Notes: a model not told the origin generated them from the sequence alone. Counted from the first letter of the stretch, positions 50,844 to 60,571 are shown. The stretch is 64,000 nucleotides of DNA from Candidatus Aminicenantota bacterium (GCA_027061995.1 JAMOUT010000002.1:1-64000), one strand, 5' to 3'. Made by a program: numbers and translations.

Positions 50844-51978
50844 TTTTAATACTCCTTAATAATAAATTTGTTAATTTTTGTGAAGATGCAATCTCTATAT
50901 CCTCGGGAACTTTTTGACCGGTTGTCCAGAATGAAAGACTTTTTTTACTGTTAATAATCGTATTAAAAACATTCCCATAATTGAAAGTTTCATCCATTTT
51001 TGTGAATATTATAGAGGTCGGATTTAATATTTTGTAAAGCTCCATAATTTTTAAAAGATCGATAGATTTTGTTGTGGCTGATAGAACTAACAATTTTTCG
51101 ACCCCTTTTATATCAAGAAATTCAGCATCTCTTAATAGAGAATCTTTATCCGGTTTTCTGCCGGTGGTATCTATAAAAATCAAATCATAATCGGCAAACA
51201 TTTTCAAATACTTTTTAAGCTCATCTTTATCGTTTGCAAGAGCAAAAGGAATACCTATCAGAGAAGCGTAGGTTTTAAGTTGTTCCTGAGCTCCTATTCT
51301 GTAATTATCAACACTGATGAGTGCAACTTTCTTTTGTTCTCCCAGATAATAATTGGCTGACAATTTTGCTATTGTTGTTGTTTTCCCCACACCCGTGGGA
51401 CCTACAAAAGCAATTATCTGTTTTCTACTGCCATCTATAACCTTAACATCCGGCAAAGCGCTGTAAACAGTTTTCCAAAGAAAAGATTTTAAATAATCAT
51501 AATTATCCCGATATTTTATGGGAATCTGATAATCCATTATCTTAACTATCTTATTAGCAATAGATTCACTCACTCCTTCATTTAAAAGATATCTGTATAT
51601 ATCGTAAAATTTACCGCTGAAATCAAAATTATCCGATTTATGAAATGATTTTTTTATTAACTCTTTAATATCTTTAATCTCCTCTTTCAACGGCTCTATA
51701 TTCAACTCTTGTGTGCGAAACTCATCAACCATTTTAACAATATTTGCCAATTCTTTAATTTTTTTACCCTCATCATCTTTTATTTTCACAATTGCGGGTG
51801 AAGTTCTGAAAGGTGGATATGCTGATTCTCTTTCAACAGCTGCAATTATCTCTATCCATTTTTCCCCTTTTTCAGTAATTTGTTTATCGGAAAGGATAAA
51901 AGCATCCTCTCCCATCTCCTCTTTTATCCTCTCCATAGCTTCTTTAATACTTTTAACTTTAAATTTTTTTATCTGCAT
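50830..51978 (-). CDS. flhF: Flagellar placement GTPase FlhF
   Basis: A 382-residue SRP-type GTPase: a basic N-terminal B domain, N domain (130-180), and G domain with GPTGVGKTTT (193-202), DNYRIGAQEQLKTYA, DTTGRKPD and TKMDE motifs. It sets flagellar position, polar in most species studied. Confidence 0.95.
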   Translation of the reverse strand: MQIKKFKVKSIKEAMERIKEEMGEDAFILSDKQITEKGEKWIEIIAAVERESAYPPFRTSPAIVKIKDDEGKKIKELANIVKMVDEFRTQELNIEPLKEEIKDIKELIKKSFHKSDNFDFSGKFYDIYRYLLNEGVSESIANKIVKIMDYQIPIKYRDNYDYLKSFLWKTVYSALPDVKVIDGSRKQIIAFVGPTGVGKTTTIAKLSANYYLGEQKKVALISVDNYRIGAQEQLKTYASLIGIPFALANDKDELKKYLKMFADYDLIFIDTTGRKPDKDSLLRDAEFLDIKGVEKLLVLSATTKSIDLLKIMELYKILNPTSIIFTKMDETFNYGNVFNTIINSKKSLSFWTTGQKVPEDIEIASSQKLTNLLLRSIKNGSS

Positions 51979-51979
51979 T

Positions 51980-54052
51980 TTATACGACTCCTAATGAGAT
52001 TACTTTTATGTTTGAAGGGATTTCAGCTGCCGAGAGAATGACAAGATTGGGAATCGCTCTTTCCGTAATTTTTCTAAGATGCACTCTGACATCCGGTGAA
52101 GTTAAAATTATCGGCTGAACTTTTAATCCCGATTTTCCAATTGCTGTTTTTATCCTGTTTATTATCTCCTGCGCTGTTTCAGGTGATAAAAACAATTGTT
52201 CGAATCCCTGGGATTTATCTATACTTTTTTGAATTATCTCCTCTATATCCTGGTTAAGCACAAGAGCGGGTAATTCATTGTTTTGTGTTAAATATGGCAT
52301 GACCAAAGATCTTGCAAGAGATTGTCTTACAAGTTCTGTTAGTTGAGTTAAATCCCGAACAGAAGGAGCATAATCGGCAAGTGTTTCAAGGATTGTAAGC
52401 ATATCTCTTATTGAAACATGCTCTTTCAAAAGATTTTGTAAAACTTTATGAATTTGCCCCACACTTAATACCTTAGGGGTAAGTTCTTCAACCACCTTGG
52501 GATAATTTTCCCCTACCATATCTATCAACTTTTGTGTATCCTGCCTGGTTATTATCTCAGAGGCATATTGTTTTATTATCTCTTTCATATGGGTTGATAT
52601 AACAGTCGAAGGGTCAACAACAGTATAACCGAGAAATTGAACCTGCTCTCTGTTTTTTTCCTCAATCCAATAAGCTTCAAGATCAAAGGCGGGGTCTTTT
52701 GTTTCTATCCCTTTTATTTTCTCTTTGGCATTTCCCGGATTTATCGCAAGAAGAAGATTAGGATATACTTCCCCTTTTGTTACAGGGATATTTTTAACAA
52801 GTATCTGATACTCTTTCGGAGCCAATTTCAGATTATCTTTTATCCTTATTGAAGGAACTATTATTCCGAGTTCAATAGCAATCTGTTTTCTTGTTGTTTT
52901 AATTCTTTTCAACAAAGGAGCATCATTTGCCCTGTCAACAAGAGGTATTAGAGAATATCCTACTTCAATGCCGAGGATATCAACTCTGAGAAGTTTTTCT
53001 ATCCTCTCCGGAGCGGGAATAGCTTTCCTTTTCTCCATCTCCTCTTTTACCTGTATCGCCTCTTTTGTCTGTTTCTCTTTATATAATCTGTAAGCAAGAT
53101 ATCCGAACAAACCTGAAATAATAAAGAAAGGAATTTTAGGTAATCCCGGGACCAGCCCCAATAAAAAGAGTGTCCCTGCACCAAATGCCATAGGTTTTAT
53201 ATTAAAAAATATCTGTTTTGTCATGTCCGAGCCGAGATTTGAATCAGCTGCAGCTCTTGTTGCTACAAGACCTCCTGATATCGCTATTAGAAGAGATGGT
53301 AGAGCTGAAACAAGCCCGTCACCTACGGTTAGTATCGTGTATGTTTTAAGAGCTTCCGAAGCTGACATCCCTTTTTGTAAAATTCCTATTAAAAGTCCCC
53401 CTATAATGTTTATGAAAGTGATAATAATGGAAACAAGAGCTTCCCTTGATGTAAATCTTATCGCACCATCCATTGCCCCGTAAAATTCAGCTTCTTTTCT
53501 TATCTCTGCCCTTCTCTCTTTTGCTTCATCTTCCGTAATTAATCCCGAATTCAAATCAGCATCAATGCTAAGTTGTTTTCCGGGCATGGCATCCAATGTA
53601 AACCTTGCTGAAACTTCACTCGCCCTAACGGCTCCATGAGCAACAACCATAAATTGTATTGCAATGATAACAATAAATACAATTATACCAACCACATAAT
53701 TTCCACCTACAACGAATTTTCCGAAGGCGGCGATAACATGTCCCGCAGCTGTTATACCCTGATCACCTCGTAAAAGAATCAATCTTGTGGTCGAGATATT
53801 AAGAGCCAACCTGTAAAGTGTTGCTATAAGCAATAAAGAGGGAAAAACAGAAAATGACACAGGTTCGGTTAAATAAGCTGTTATCATTATGATGGAAACC
53901 GCAAGTGTTATATTTATTGATAGAAAAATATCAAGTAATGCGGGGGGCAATGGAACAAGGATTAAAATAAGAATGGCAATAATAAGAATCGGAGCTACAA
54001 TATGAGCTTTTTTTAATAAAAAATTGTCAAGAGTAAGTGTTCCTGCCGGCAT
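51980..54052 (-). CDS. flhA: Flagellar export gate protein FlhA
   Basis: A 690-residue export-gate subunit. About eight membrane helices in the first 320 residues hold GDQGITAAGHVIAAFGKFVVGG and the FHIPEP-type loop DAMPGKQLSIDADLNSGLI; the C-terminal half is the nonameric cytoplasmic ring that docks export substrates. Start one base from the flhB stop. Confidence 0.97.
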   Translation of the reverse strand: MPAGTLTLDNFLLKKAHIVAPILIIAILILILVPLPPALLDIFLSINITLAVSIIMITAYLTEPVSFSVFPSLLLIATLYRLALNISTTRLILLRGDQGITAAGHVIAAFGKFVVGGNYVVGIIVFIVIIAIQFMVVAHGAVRASEVSARFTLDAMPGKQLSIDADLNSGLITEDEAKERRAEIRKEAEFYGAMDGAIRFTSREALVSIIITFINIIGGLLIGILQKGMSASEALKTYTILTVGDGLVSALPSLLIAISGGLVATRAAADSNLGSDMTKQIFFNIKPMAFGAGTLFLLGLVPGLPKIPFFIISGLFGYLAYRLYKEKQTKEAIQVKEEMEKRKAIPAPERIEKLLRVDILGIEVGYSLIPLVDRANDAPLLKRIKTTRKQIAIELGIIVPSIRIKDNLKLAPKEYQILVKNIPVTKGEVYPNLLLAINPGNAKEKIKGIETKDPAFDLEAYWIEEKNREQVQFLGYTVVDPSTVISTHMKEIIKQYASEIITRQDTQKLIDMVGENYPKVVEELTPKVLSVGQIHKVLQNLLKEHVSIRDMLTILETLADYAPSVRDLTQLTELVRQSLARSLVMPYLTQNNELPALVLNQDIEEIIQKSIDKSQGFEQLFLSPETAQEIINRIKTAIGKSGLKVQPIILTSPDVRVHLRKITERAIPNLVILSAAEIPSNIKVISLGVV

Positions 54053-55119
54053 TAAAGTCTCCTCTTTTTTAACTTATATACATATGCCAATACTTCGGCA
54101 ACAGCTTGGTATAATTCAACGGTTATTGTCTCATTAATTTCTACATCCTTATAAATCCGCCTTGCAAGTGGAGGATTTTCAACTATCGGAACACTGTTTT
54201 CCTTTGCCACCTGTTTAATTTTAAGTGCTATATAATCAACTCCCTTTGCAACAAGTTCAGGTGCCTTCATACTTGATTTATCATATTTTAGGGCAACCGC
54301 AAAATGTGTAGGATTTGTTATGACCACATCAGCCTTAGGAACCTCCTGCATCATCCTTTTCATGGCATAACCAAATTGTATGTTTCTGATTCTACCTTTT
54401 ATCTGAGGATCTCCCTCATATTGTTTAAACTCCTCTTTTATCTCTTTTTTACTCATTTTTAAATTTTCAATATAATCATATTTTTGATACAGATAATCAA
54501 AGATAGACAAAAACATTATAAATAATGCAACCTTAAATGTTATTGCAAATGCAATGCTTCCGATGATTTTTAAAATAATTATAAGCGGGTTTCTCGTTAT
54601 AAACATTATTTTTTCAAAATTTCCGCTGATTGTTGAAAAAGCAATCCACGCTATAATAGAAACCTTAATAAAATTTTTTATTAATTCTACAATCGTTCCT
54701 CTTGATATAAGAACTTTTTTAATCCCTTTAACAGGATTCAATCTACCGAAATTCAATGATAATTTTTTAAATTTTATAAAAAATCCTCCCTGCGGAATAG
54801 TAGTTATAAAAGAGATCATTATAAACAATGCTGTTATCGGAATTAATATTGATACATATGTCATCAAACCGTTTCTCATTACGAAAATAAAATTAGTTGA
54901 ATTTAATCTCATACTTCCTGCCAAACCATAATAAAAAACAAAAGAGTCCTTTATTTTATTACCGATAAACGGAAGATAATATATCATCATCAAAGATATG
55001 GTTAACAGTATCACCCCCTCACTTATCTCTTTTGATCTCGGAACATTTCCCTCATCCTTGGCTTTTTTTAATCTCCATTGCGTAGGTTTTTCCGTCTTGC
55101 TCGACTTATCTTCCGGCAT
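54052..55119 (-). CDS. flhB: Flagellar export specificity switch FlhB
   Basis: A 355-residue protein with four membrane helices and a cytoplasmic domain holding the self-cleaving NPTH site (N269-P270-T271-H272 in VVITNPTHFAVAL). Cleavage switches export from hook to filament substrates. The ending KKRRL is full-length. Confidence 0.97.
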   Translation of the reverse strand: MPEDKSSKTEKPTQWRLKKAKDEGNVPRSKEISEGVILLTISLMMIYYLPFIGNKIKDSFVFYYGLAGSMRLNSTNFIFVMRNGLMTYVSILIPITALFIMISFITTIPQGGFFIKFKKLSLNFGRLNPVKGIKKVLISRGTIVELIKNFIKVSIIAWIAFSTISGNFEKIMFITRNPLIIILKIIGSIAFAITFKVALFIMFLSIFDYLYQKYDYIENLKMSKKEIKEEFKQYEGDPQIKGRIRNIQFGYAMKRMMQEVPKADVVITNPTHFAVALKYDKSSMKAPELVAKGVDYIALKIKQVAKENSVPIVENPPLARRIYKDVEINETITVELYQAVAEVLAYVYKLKKRRL

Positions 55120-55122
55120 CTT

Positions 55123-55893
55123 TTACCTCATTAAAAAATAATTTGATACAACTGTAGGGATATCCCTAACTCCGTTTTTCCATAAACCGAACGAGATTGA
55201 GAATATGAATGAGAGAGCAATCAAACCGAGAGCTATTTTGAGTGGAAACCCAACAAAAATTATCTGAATCTTAGGGGAAACTTTACCTATTAATCCGAGC
55301 GTAATATCAACGGCGATAACAGTTGCTATACCAGGGGCACCTATCTTTATTGCCGTTAAAAATACTTTTTTTATTAAAAACACTATATAATTCAAACTTC
55401 CTATCTTTACCACAAAAACACCCGGAGGTATATATTTGAAACTTTCTTTCATAGCCCATATAAAATAATAGTGTCCGTTTATAGCTATAAAGATAGTGGT
55501 TGCAAGGAGTAATGAAAAAATGGTTAAAATATTATTATTAACATTACTCATGGGATCCACCATAGAAGCCATTGTAAATCCAATCTGAAATCCCAGAACT
55601 TCACCCATAATAATAATACTCATGAATATTAGATTTACAATAAACCCTAACATATAACCCGCTAATATCTCCTTTATAAAACATATTGATAACATAAACA
55701 TATTAGATGGGATTATCCAAGTTTTAAATCCGACAAACGGAAAAATCACTACCGCTATAAGCATTGAAAACATTAATTTGGATTTATTCGGAATAGATGG
55801 ACTTGAAAAAATGGAAATAGCTGCTAAAAAAGCCGTTATTCTCACCATCACAAGAAAAAATTGTTTCCAATAAAACATATTTAAAAGTTCCAT
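55123..55893 (-). CDS. fliR: Flagellar export protein FliR
   Basis: A 256-residue membrane protein of the export core, with about six helices and the conserved GEVLGFQIGFTMASMVDPMS segment. Lies between fliQ and flhB as in most fla operons. Confidence 0.95.
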   Translation of the reverse strand: MELLNMFYWKQFFLVMVRITAFLAAISIFSSPSIPNKSKLMFSMLIAVVIFPFVGFKTWIIPSNMFMLSICFIKEILAGYMLGFIVNLIFMSIIIMGEVLGFQIGFTMASMVDPMSNVNNNILTIFSLLLATTIFIAINGHYYFIWAMKESFKYIPPGVFVVKIGSLNYIVFLIKKVFLTAIKIGAPGIATVIAVDITLGLIGKVSPKIQIIFVGFPLKIALGLIALSFIFSISFGLWKNGVRDIPTVVSNYFLMR

Positions 55894-56166
55894 CTACCCT
55901 CTTATGAAATAAGGGATATTTTTCAGCAAATAATGGACAAGAGAGATAAGTTTATTAAGCATCCATGGCATCGTAAAAAAAAACACAACTATTGCACCGA
56001 GAACCTTAGGTGCGAAATTCAGAGTTGCATCTGAAATGGATGTCGCAGCCTGAAAAATACTTATAAATAACCCTATTAATAATGAAATGATTAATATAGG
56101 AGCCGAAACTAATATTGCGGTCCAAATCGCTTGCTTAGCTATCGCTAATATCAATGCTTCACTCAT
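55894..56166 (-). CDS. fliQ: Flagellar export protein FliQ
   Basis: A 90-residue two-helix membrane protein (AIWTAILVSAPILIISLLIG and APKVLGAIVVFFFTMPWML) of the FliPQR export core. Usual size; starts two bases from the fliP stop. Confidence 0.95.
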   Translation of the reverse strand: MSEALILAIAKQAIWTAILVSAPILIISLLIGLFISIFQAATSISDATLNFAPKVLGAIVVFFFTMPWMLNKLISLVHYLLKNIPYFIRG

Positions 56167-56167
56167 A

Positions 56168-56911
56168 TTATCCTCCGAAACTCTTTACCAATGCCCCTAC
56201 AAGCAAAGTCCAACCATCCGCCATAATAAAAAGTATAATTTTAAACGGAAGAGAAACCATAACAGGGGGGAGAAAAATCATCCCCAATGAAACAAGAATG
56301 GATGCAACAACCACATCAATTATCAAAAAAGGGATATATAGTAAAAAACCTATCTCGAATCCTGTTTTTATCTCACTTAAAATATATGCCGGAATAAGAG
56401 TTGTCATTTGAACTGCATCTCTGTTCTTAGGAGGAGCGGATTTGGATAAAGAGATAATAAATTTCAGATCTTTTTCCCTCGTTTGCCTAAGCATATACTT
56501 TTTCAGTGGGATACCCGCTTTTTGAACAGCTTGTATCTCATTAATTTTCCCGCTTTCATAGGGAACAATAGCCTGACTATATATATTATTGAATGTGGGG
56601 GTCATTATGAAAACGGTTAAAAAAAGAGACAATCCCACTATAACCTGACTCGGAGGCATCTCTCTCGCTCCAAGCGCTTGTTTTAAAAAATAAAAAGTTA
56701 TAAGTATTCTTGTAAAAGAGGTTAAAATCACAAAAAGTGTTGGCAATAGGGAGAGAAAGGTCAACAAAACTGCGATTTTTACAGGCAATGACCATGAATT
56801 AACCCCTTTTACATTAATTGTGAAAGAGGGATTATCAGCGGGTGGGGCTGCCCATATATTAGCCGATAATAATAGAATAATTATAATAAGAATAATTTTT
56901 TGTTTTTTCAT
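56168..56911 (-). CDS. fliP: Flagellar export protein FliP
   Basis: A 247-residue protein with a cleavable-type leader (MKKQKIILIIIILLLSANIWA), the GAREMPPSQVIVGLSLFLTVFIM segment and a C-terminal GWTLLVGALVKSF. It nucleates the export core. Overlaps fliO by four bases (ATGA). Confidence 0.96.
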   Translation of the reverse strand: MKKQKIILIIIILLLSANIWAAPPADNPSFTINVKGVNSWSLPVKIAVLLTFLSLLPTLFVILTSFTRILITFYFLKQALGAREMPPSQVIVGLSLFLTVFIMTPTFNNIYSQAIVPYESGKINEIQAVQKAGIPLKKYMLRQTREKDLKFIISLSKSAPPKNRDAVQMTTLIPAYILSEIKTGFEIGFLLYIPFLIIDVVVASILVSLGMIFLPPVMVSLPFKIILFIMADGWTLLVGALVKSFGG

Positions 56912-57279
56912 TTTTCAACCGATTTAACCTCTTTTAATTTTTCCTTGAATATGTTGAAAAAACTCCCGCTTTTCTCATTATGCTTGCTGTTTACACTTTC
57001 TTCATTCAATTCCAATGATTTGATATAATTAACCGTTTGAGGAGTTACTCCCAATAAAATTGTTTCCTTGTCTATTTTAACTATATAAAGATATCTCCTT
57101 TCCCCGAGAGGATATCGGGATATTATTTTAATCATACTTGAATTCAGCAAGCCTCCGTTTTTCATGTTTACTTTTTTCATAATATAGCTTAAAAGAAAAA
57201 TAAGCCCGAGTATGAAAAGCAAAGCTAAAAAAACTTTAAAAGAGGAGTATGAAAAATTTTGTCCGTTTATCTGCTGCAT
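56908..57279 (-). CDS. fliO: Flagellar assembly protein FliO-like
   Basis: A 123-residue protein: one membrane helix (about 14-34) then a FliO-type soluble part with ISRYPLGERRYLYIVKIDKETILLG. It helps FliP assembly. TGATG junction with fliN. Confidence 0.88.
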   Translation of the reverse strand: MQQINGQNFSYSSFKVFLALLFILGLIFLLSYIMKKVNMKNGGLLNSSMIKIISRYPLGERRYLYIVKIDKETILLGVTPQTVNYIKSLELNEESVNSKHNEKSGSFFNIFKEKLKEVKSVEK

Positions 57280-57593
57280 CAGATCTCCCTCGGATCATAT
57301 ACATCTGTTATTCTAATACCGAAAGTGCTTTCTATAACGGTTATTTCACCTTTACCGAAATAGCTTCCGTTAATATAAATATCAACGCTTTCACCCGCCG
57401 ATTTATTAAGTCTAATAACGGAACCTATTTGAAGATTTAGAAATTCCTTAACAGACATCAACTTTCTGCCGAGATCAACTTCAATATCAGCTCTTAAATC
57501 AATGAAATTTTCCCAATCTTTAATAATCTTTTTAAAAGCGGGAAGAGATTCAATCTCTTTTCCCACATCATCAATGTTTGAAATATCAACCAT
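57279..57593 (-). CDS. fliN: Flagellar motor switch protein FliN
   Basis: A 104-residue SpoA-domain protein (ADIEVDLGRKLMSVKEFLNL, GSVIRLNKSAGESVDIYING). Typical C-ring FliN; distinct from the longer FliY at 47358. Confidence 0.93.
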   Translation of the reverse strand: MVDISNIDDVGKEIESLPAFKKIIKDWENFIDLRADIEVDLGRKLMSVKEFLNLQIGSVIRLNKSAGESVDIYINGSYFGKGEITVIESTFGIRITDVYDPREI

Positions 57594-57604
57594 TTTTTAC
57601 CTCT

Positions 57605-58219
57605 CTATTGAATTACAAAATCAATAAAATAACAGTTTGTAATAATATCCTCTCCGAATTCTTTATTTAACACCTCATTCACCTTAGCAATAATCTCTTG
57701 CTTTAAAGATAGTTTTCCCGATACTGTTTTTAACTCTTCAAAAGTTTTAGAACTTAAAATCAAAAAAATCACATCTCTGATCTTCGGAATCAATAGCTCA
57801 TTTGTCCTAATCTTATCTTCATACTCTTTTTTACTTAACTCGAGTTTTAACATAACTTTCATATATCTTCTTCCTATAGGATCATTCAGATTAACTATGA
57901 ATTCATTTAAGGATAAAATCCCTTTTTGAGTCTCACCATTATCCTTGGCAAGGTCAGTTTCATCTTCACCGGTTGTTTCTTTTGCAGAGGTATTATCCTG
58001 AGCATCTGTCTTTTGAGTTGTATCACCACTTTTAACAACCTTGTTTTCCCCGTTCTTTACATCCGTTTTCTCAACAGGTGGTTGCTTAGGTGCAAGAAAA
58101 AATTTATAAACGGCAATTCCTCCTCCGAATGATAACAAAACTATGATTATCACCATGATTAAAGAAATCCCTTTCTTACCCTCTTTTTCTCCCAAATCAA
58201 TTTTTTCTTCTTCTCCCAT
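57605..58219 (-). CDS. fliL: Flagellar basal-body associated protein FliL
   Basis: A 204-residue protein with one membrane helix (about 17-38), a Thr/Asp/Lys-rich linker longer than usual (45-100), and a periplasmic FliL domain (LSLNEFIVNLNDPIGRRYMKV) that rings the stator. GGAGG-type site before the ATG. Confidence 0.93.
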   Translation of the reverse strand: MGEEEKIDLGEKEGKKGISLIMVIIIVLLSFGGGIAVYKFFLAPKQPPVEKTDVKNGENKVVKSGDTTQKTDAQDNTSAKETTGEDETDLAKDNGETQKGILSLNEFIVNLNDPIGRRYMKVMLKLELSKKEYEDKIRTNELLIPKIRDVIFLILSSKTFEELKTVSGKLSLKQEIIAKVNEVLNKEFGEDIITNCYFIDFVIQ

Positions 58220-58900
58220 TTAAATCCTCCTTAAATATATTGTTATTTCAACTCTTCTGTTTTTACTTCTGTTCTCGGGAGTTGTCTCGGGATACAACGG
58301 ATTTGAAGAACCATAACCCGCAACAGCCATATTGCTTGTATCAACTCCCGCATTTTTAAAATAATTAAGAACAGCAACAGCTCTTTTTATGGATAAAAGT
58401 TCATTGTCTATTTTTTTTGATACTGTATTATCAGTATGTCCTTCAATTACGATGGAAGTATTATACTGTTTTAAAATCCCGGCTATTTTCTCAAGAACCT
58501 TATATGACGAGGGTAATAGTTTATATTGATTGACATGAAATAACAGTTTTTCACCGATTATCAAGGTTAATTTTTGATATCCAGAATATAATCTCACCTC
58601 ACCCGATCCTTTATAATTATTGTAAAGTTCCCCCAAATTATCAATGAGTTTTATCTCTTTTTCCGTAAGCCTGACGATAGGAACTCCGGGTATAGGGGTA
58701 AAATTTATATTTTCTGAAGGATAATCATTTGATTTATTGATATTTACATTTAACATATTTTTAAATAATCTGTATCCTTCGGGTGTAATATTAGAGATGC
58801 CGAAAAGCATTACAAAAAAAGTTAAAAGCAATGTTGACACATCGGAAAAAGTAAGCATCCACTTAGTTTCAACACTTTTCGTAAACATCCTTTTTTTCAT
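58220..58900 (-). CDS. motB: Flagellar stator protein MotB (OmpA-like, peptidoglycan-binding)
   Basis: A 226-residue stator subunit: one helix with the ion-binding D20 in WMLTFSDVSTLLLTFF, a plug region and a complete OmpA-like domain (IVIEGHTDN, LSIKRAVAVLNYF, NRRVEITI) that grips peptidoglycan. Ion type, proton or sodium, is not decidable by eye. Confidence 0.95.
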   Translation of the reverse strand: MKKRMFTKSVETKWMLTFSDVSTLLLTFFVMLFGISNITPEGYRLFKNMLNVNINKSNDYPSENINFTPIPGVPIVRLTEKEIKLIDNLGELYNNYKGSGEVRLYSGYQKLTLIIGEKLLFHVNQYKLLPSSYKVLEKIAGILKQYNTSIVIEGHTDNTVSKKIDNELLSIKRAVAVLNYFKNAGVDTSNMAVAGYGSSNPLYPETTPENRSKNRRVEITIYLRRI

Positions 58901-59569
58901 TTAATCCTCATCTACAAATTTTATCTTCAGAAAAGAGCTTTCTTTATCATCTTCAAGATTGCCGTATCCCATTATAACCATCTTCTTTTGTTCCACACCT
59001 TGCTGTTTGAAAAATTTATAAACAGTTAAAGCTTTTAGTGCGGCAAATTCATAACTGTTAATATTACCGCTCTCTTTCTGATTTGAAAATCCCTCTATAT
59101 AAATATAATAAGGGAGATATTTAGCAAGATAACCTATCTTAACAAGTTCTATATAAGCCTTGGGATTGATAGCTGTTTTTCCTTTCTCAAAGATGGTTTT
59201 CGTCGGAAAACTTAATGATGCTCCGTTATCTCCAACTCTTACTCCCAATTTTATTAAATCGGCATCATTTAAATATTCCTCCATCTTTTTCTTGGTTAAA
59301 CCTTTTTCCCTCAGTTCTTTTATTATAACAGCCAAGTTATCCCCCTCCCCTGTATCAAGAATGGATATTTTTCCCCTTCCTTTCCCTTTTTTGAAAACAA
59401 GAGATTGTTTATAGGATTTTTGGAAAGCTTTCATTTTTTTCATTGTTTTTATGGTATAAGATGAAAGAGAGATGAAAAAAGTCAGAACAATTAAAATCAT
59501 GGAGATATAAAGTGGAAGCCATCTGTTTTTTTTACTATTTGTTTTATTTTTTATTTTTCTCTTTATCAT
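58901..59569 (-). CDS. MotB-like protein lacking the channel aspartate
   Basis: A 222-residue MotB-like protein next to true motB. Its helix (about 17-37, WLPLYISMILIVLTFFISLS) has no acidic residue, so it cannot carry the ion-relay Asp. The OmpA-like region is also degenerate: GHTDN reads GFSNQ, and NRR is missing (SSFLKIKF). It starts in an ATGA overlap with motA, so it is made with the stator. A structural or regulatory partner is likely. Confidence 0.8.
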   Translation of the reverse strand: MIKRKIKNKTNSKKNRWLPLYISMILIVLTFFISLSSYTIKTMKKMKAFQKSYKQSLVFKKGKGRGKISILDTGEGDNLAVIIKELREKGLTKKKMEEYLNDADLIKLGVRVGDNGASLSFPTKTIFEKGKTAINPKAYIELVKIGYLAKYLPYYIYIEGFSNQKESGNINSYEFAALKALTVYKFFKQQGVEQKKMVIMGYGNLEDDKESSFLKIKFVDED

Positions 59570-60342
59570 AAAGAACCTTCTCTAAGATATCTTTCCCTTA
59601 TATTTGTCGGCAGAAAGGAGACAAGTTTTTGCTCCACAACTCTCGGTATATCACCTTGCTGAACGGTTAATAAGCCATTCATAATCATCTGTTTTTTAAG
59701 AATTTCAAAATTTGATCTCTCTTTTAATTTACCGGCAATGGGGAGAAAAACCACATTAGCAAGAATAGCTCCGTAAAAAGTTGTAACAAGTGCTATGGAC
59801 ATTGCAGGTCCTATTTTGGAGGGACTATCAAGAGATTTAAGCATTAAAATCAGACCTATCAGAGTTCCTATCATTCCGAAAGCTGGAGCATAATTACCCA
59901 TGGCCTCAAATAATTCGTAACCTATTCTATGCCTCTCGGAAAGATAATCAATCTCATTTTCCAAAACCTCTTTTATAGTAATCGGATCAATTCCGTCAAC
60001 TATCATCCTCAATCCTTCCGCAAGAAAAGTATCCTCTTCATCATCTATATATTTTTCAAGTGCAAGAAGCCCGTCTCTTCTTGAGACTCTCGAAAACTCA
60101 ACAATCCGAGGAACAATGTCGATAAGTTCATCAGCGGAATAGAAAAAGGCGTTTTTAACAACTTTAAACACTTTAAGAATATCTTTAAGCTGATAATTAA
60201 CAAGAACGGCTCCGAAAGTTCCACCGAGAACTATCAATATGGATTGCCAATTAAAAAACACATTAAGATTACCTTGAGATGCTATGGCAATCACAACCAA
60301 ACCGAAAGAAGTTACAATTCCGAGTAAAGTCGTTAAATCCAA
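59566..60342 (-). CDS. motA: Flagellar stator protein MotA
   Basis: A 258-residue stator channel subunit with four helices (QSILIVLGGTFGAVLVNYQ, APAFGMIGTLIGLILML, AMSIALVTTFYGAILANVVF) and a charged cytoplasmic loop. The start is a TTG at 60342 with GGAGG six bases upstream; no ATG fits. First gene of the flagellar operon. Confidence 0.95.
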   Translation of the reverse strand: MDLTTLLGIVTSFGLVVIAIASQGNLNVFFNWQSILIVLGGTFGAVLVNYQLKDILKVFKVVKNAFFYSADELIDIVPRIVEFSRVSRRDGLLALEKYIDDEEDTFLAEGLRMIVDGIDPITIKEVLENEIDYLSERHRIGYELFEAMGNYAPAFGMIGTLIGLILMLKSLDSPSKIGPAMSIALVTTFYGAILANVVFLPIAGKLKERSNFEILKKQMIMNGLLTVQQGDIPRVVEQKLVSFLPTNIRERYLREGSL

Positions 60343-60366
60343 TTTAAACCTCCGAAAACTTTAATA

Positions 60367-60381
60367 TCAATTTTCATGCCA
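60367..60381 (-). promoter_or_regulatory. Sigma-54-like element upstream of motA
   Basis: On the minus strand TGGCATGAAAATTGA matches the -24/-12 sigma-54 consensus TGGCAC-N5-TTGC at most positions, with the correct ten bases between GG and the -12 dinucleotide but GA in place of GC. Its -12 end lies 24 bases from the motA TTG. A sigma-54 activator is encoded at 41593. Confidence 0.4.
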
Positions 60382-60422
60382 TGACCACACCTTTATATTA
60401 CCATTATTCAATGATTCTTCAG

Positions 60423-60475
60423 GTCAAAATATTGACATCTTCATCACCATCAAAACTATTAAGTCAAAATATTGA
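60423..60475. repeat. Two copies of GTCAAAATATTGA, 40 bases apart (enhancer candidate)
   Basis: The 13-mer occurs at 60423-60435 and 60463-60475, exactly 40 bases apart and so on the same helix face. Each is a dyad of the form TCAA-N4-TTGA. They lie 40-95 bases upstream of the sigma-54-like element of motA. Confidence 0.45.
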
Positions 60476-60571
60476 GCATTACAAAATCATCTTTATTCAG
60501 AGATGTTCTTTTTATATTCATTACCCATATAATTATTTAAACAGATTTCTTTAATTCAATCTTTATGACTC

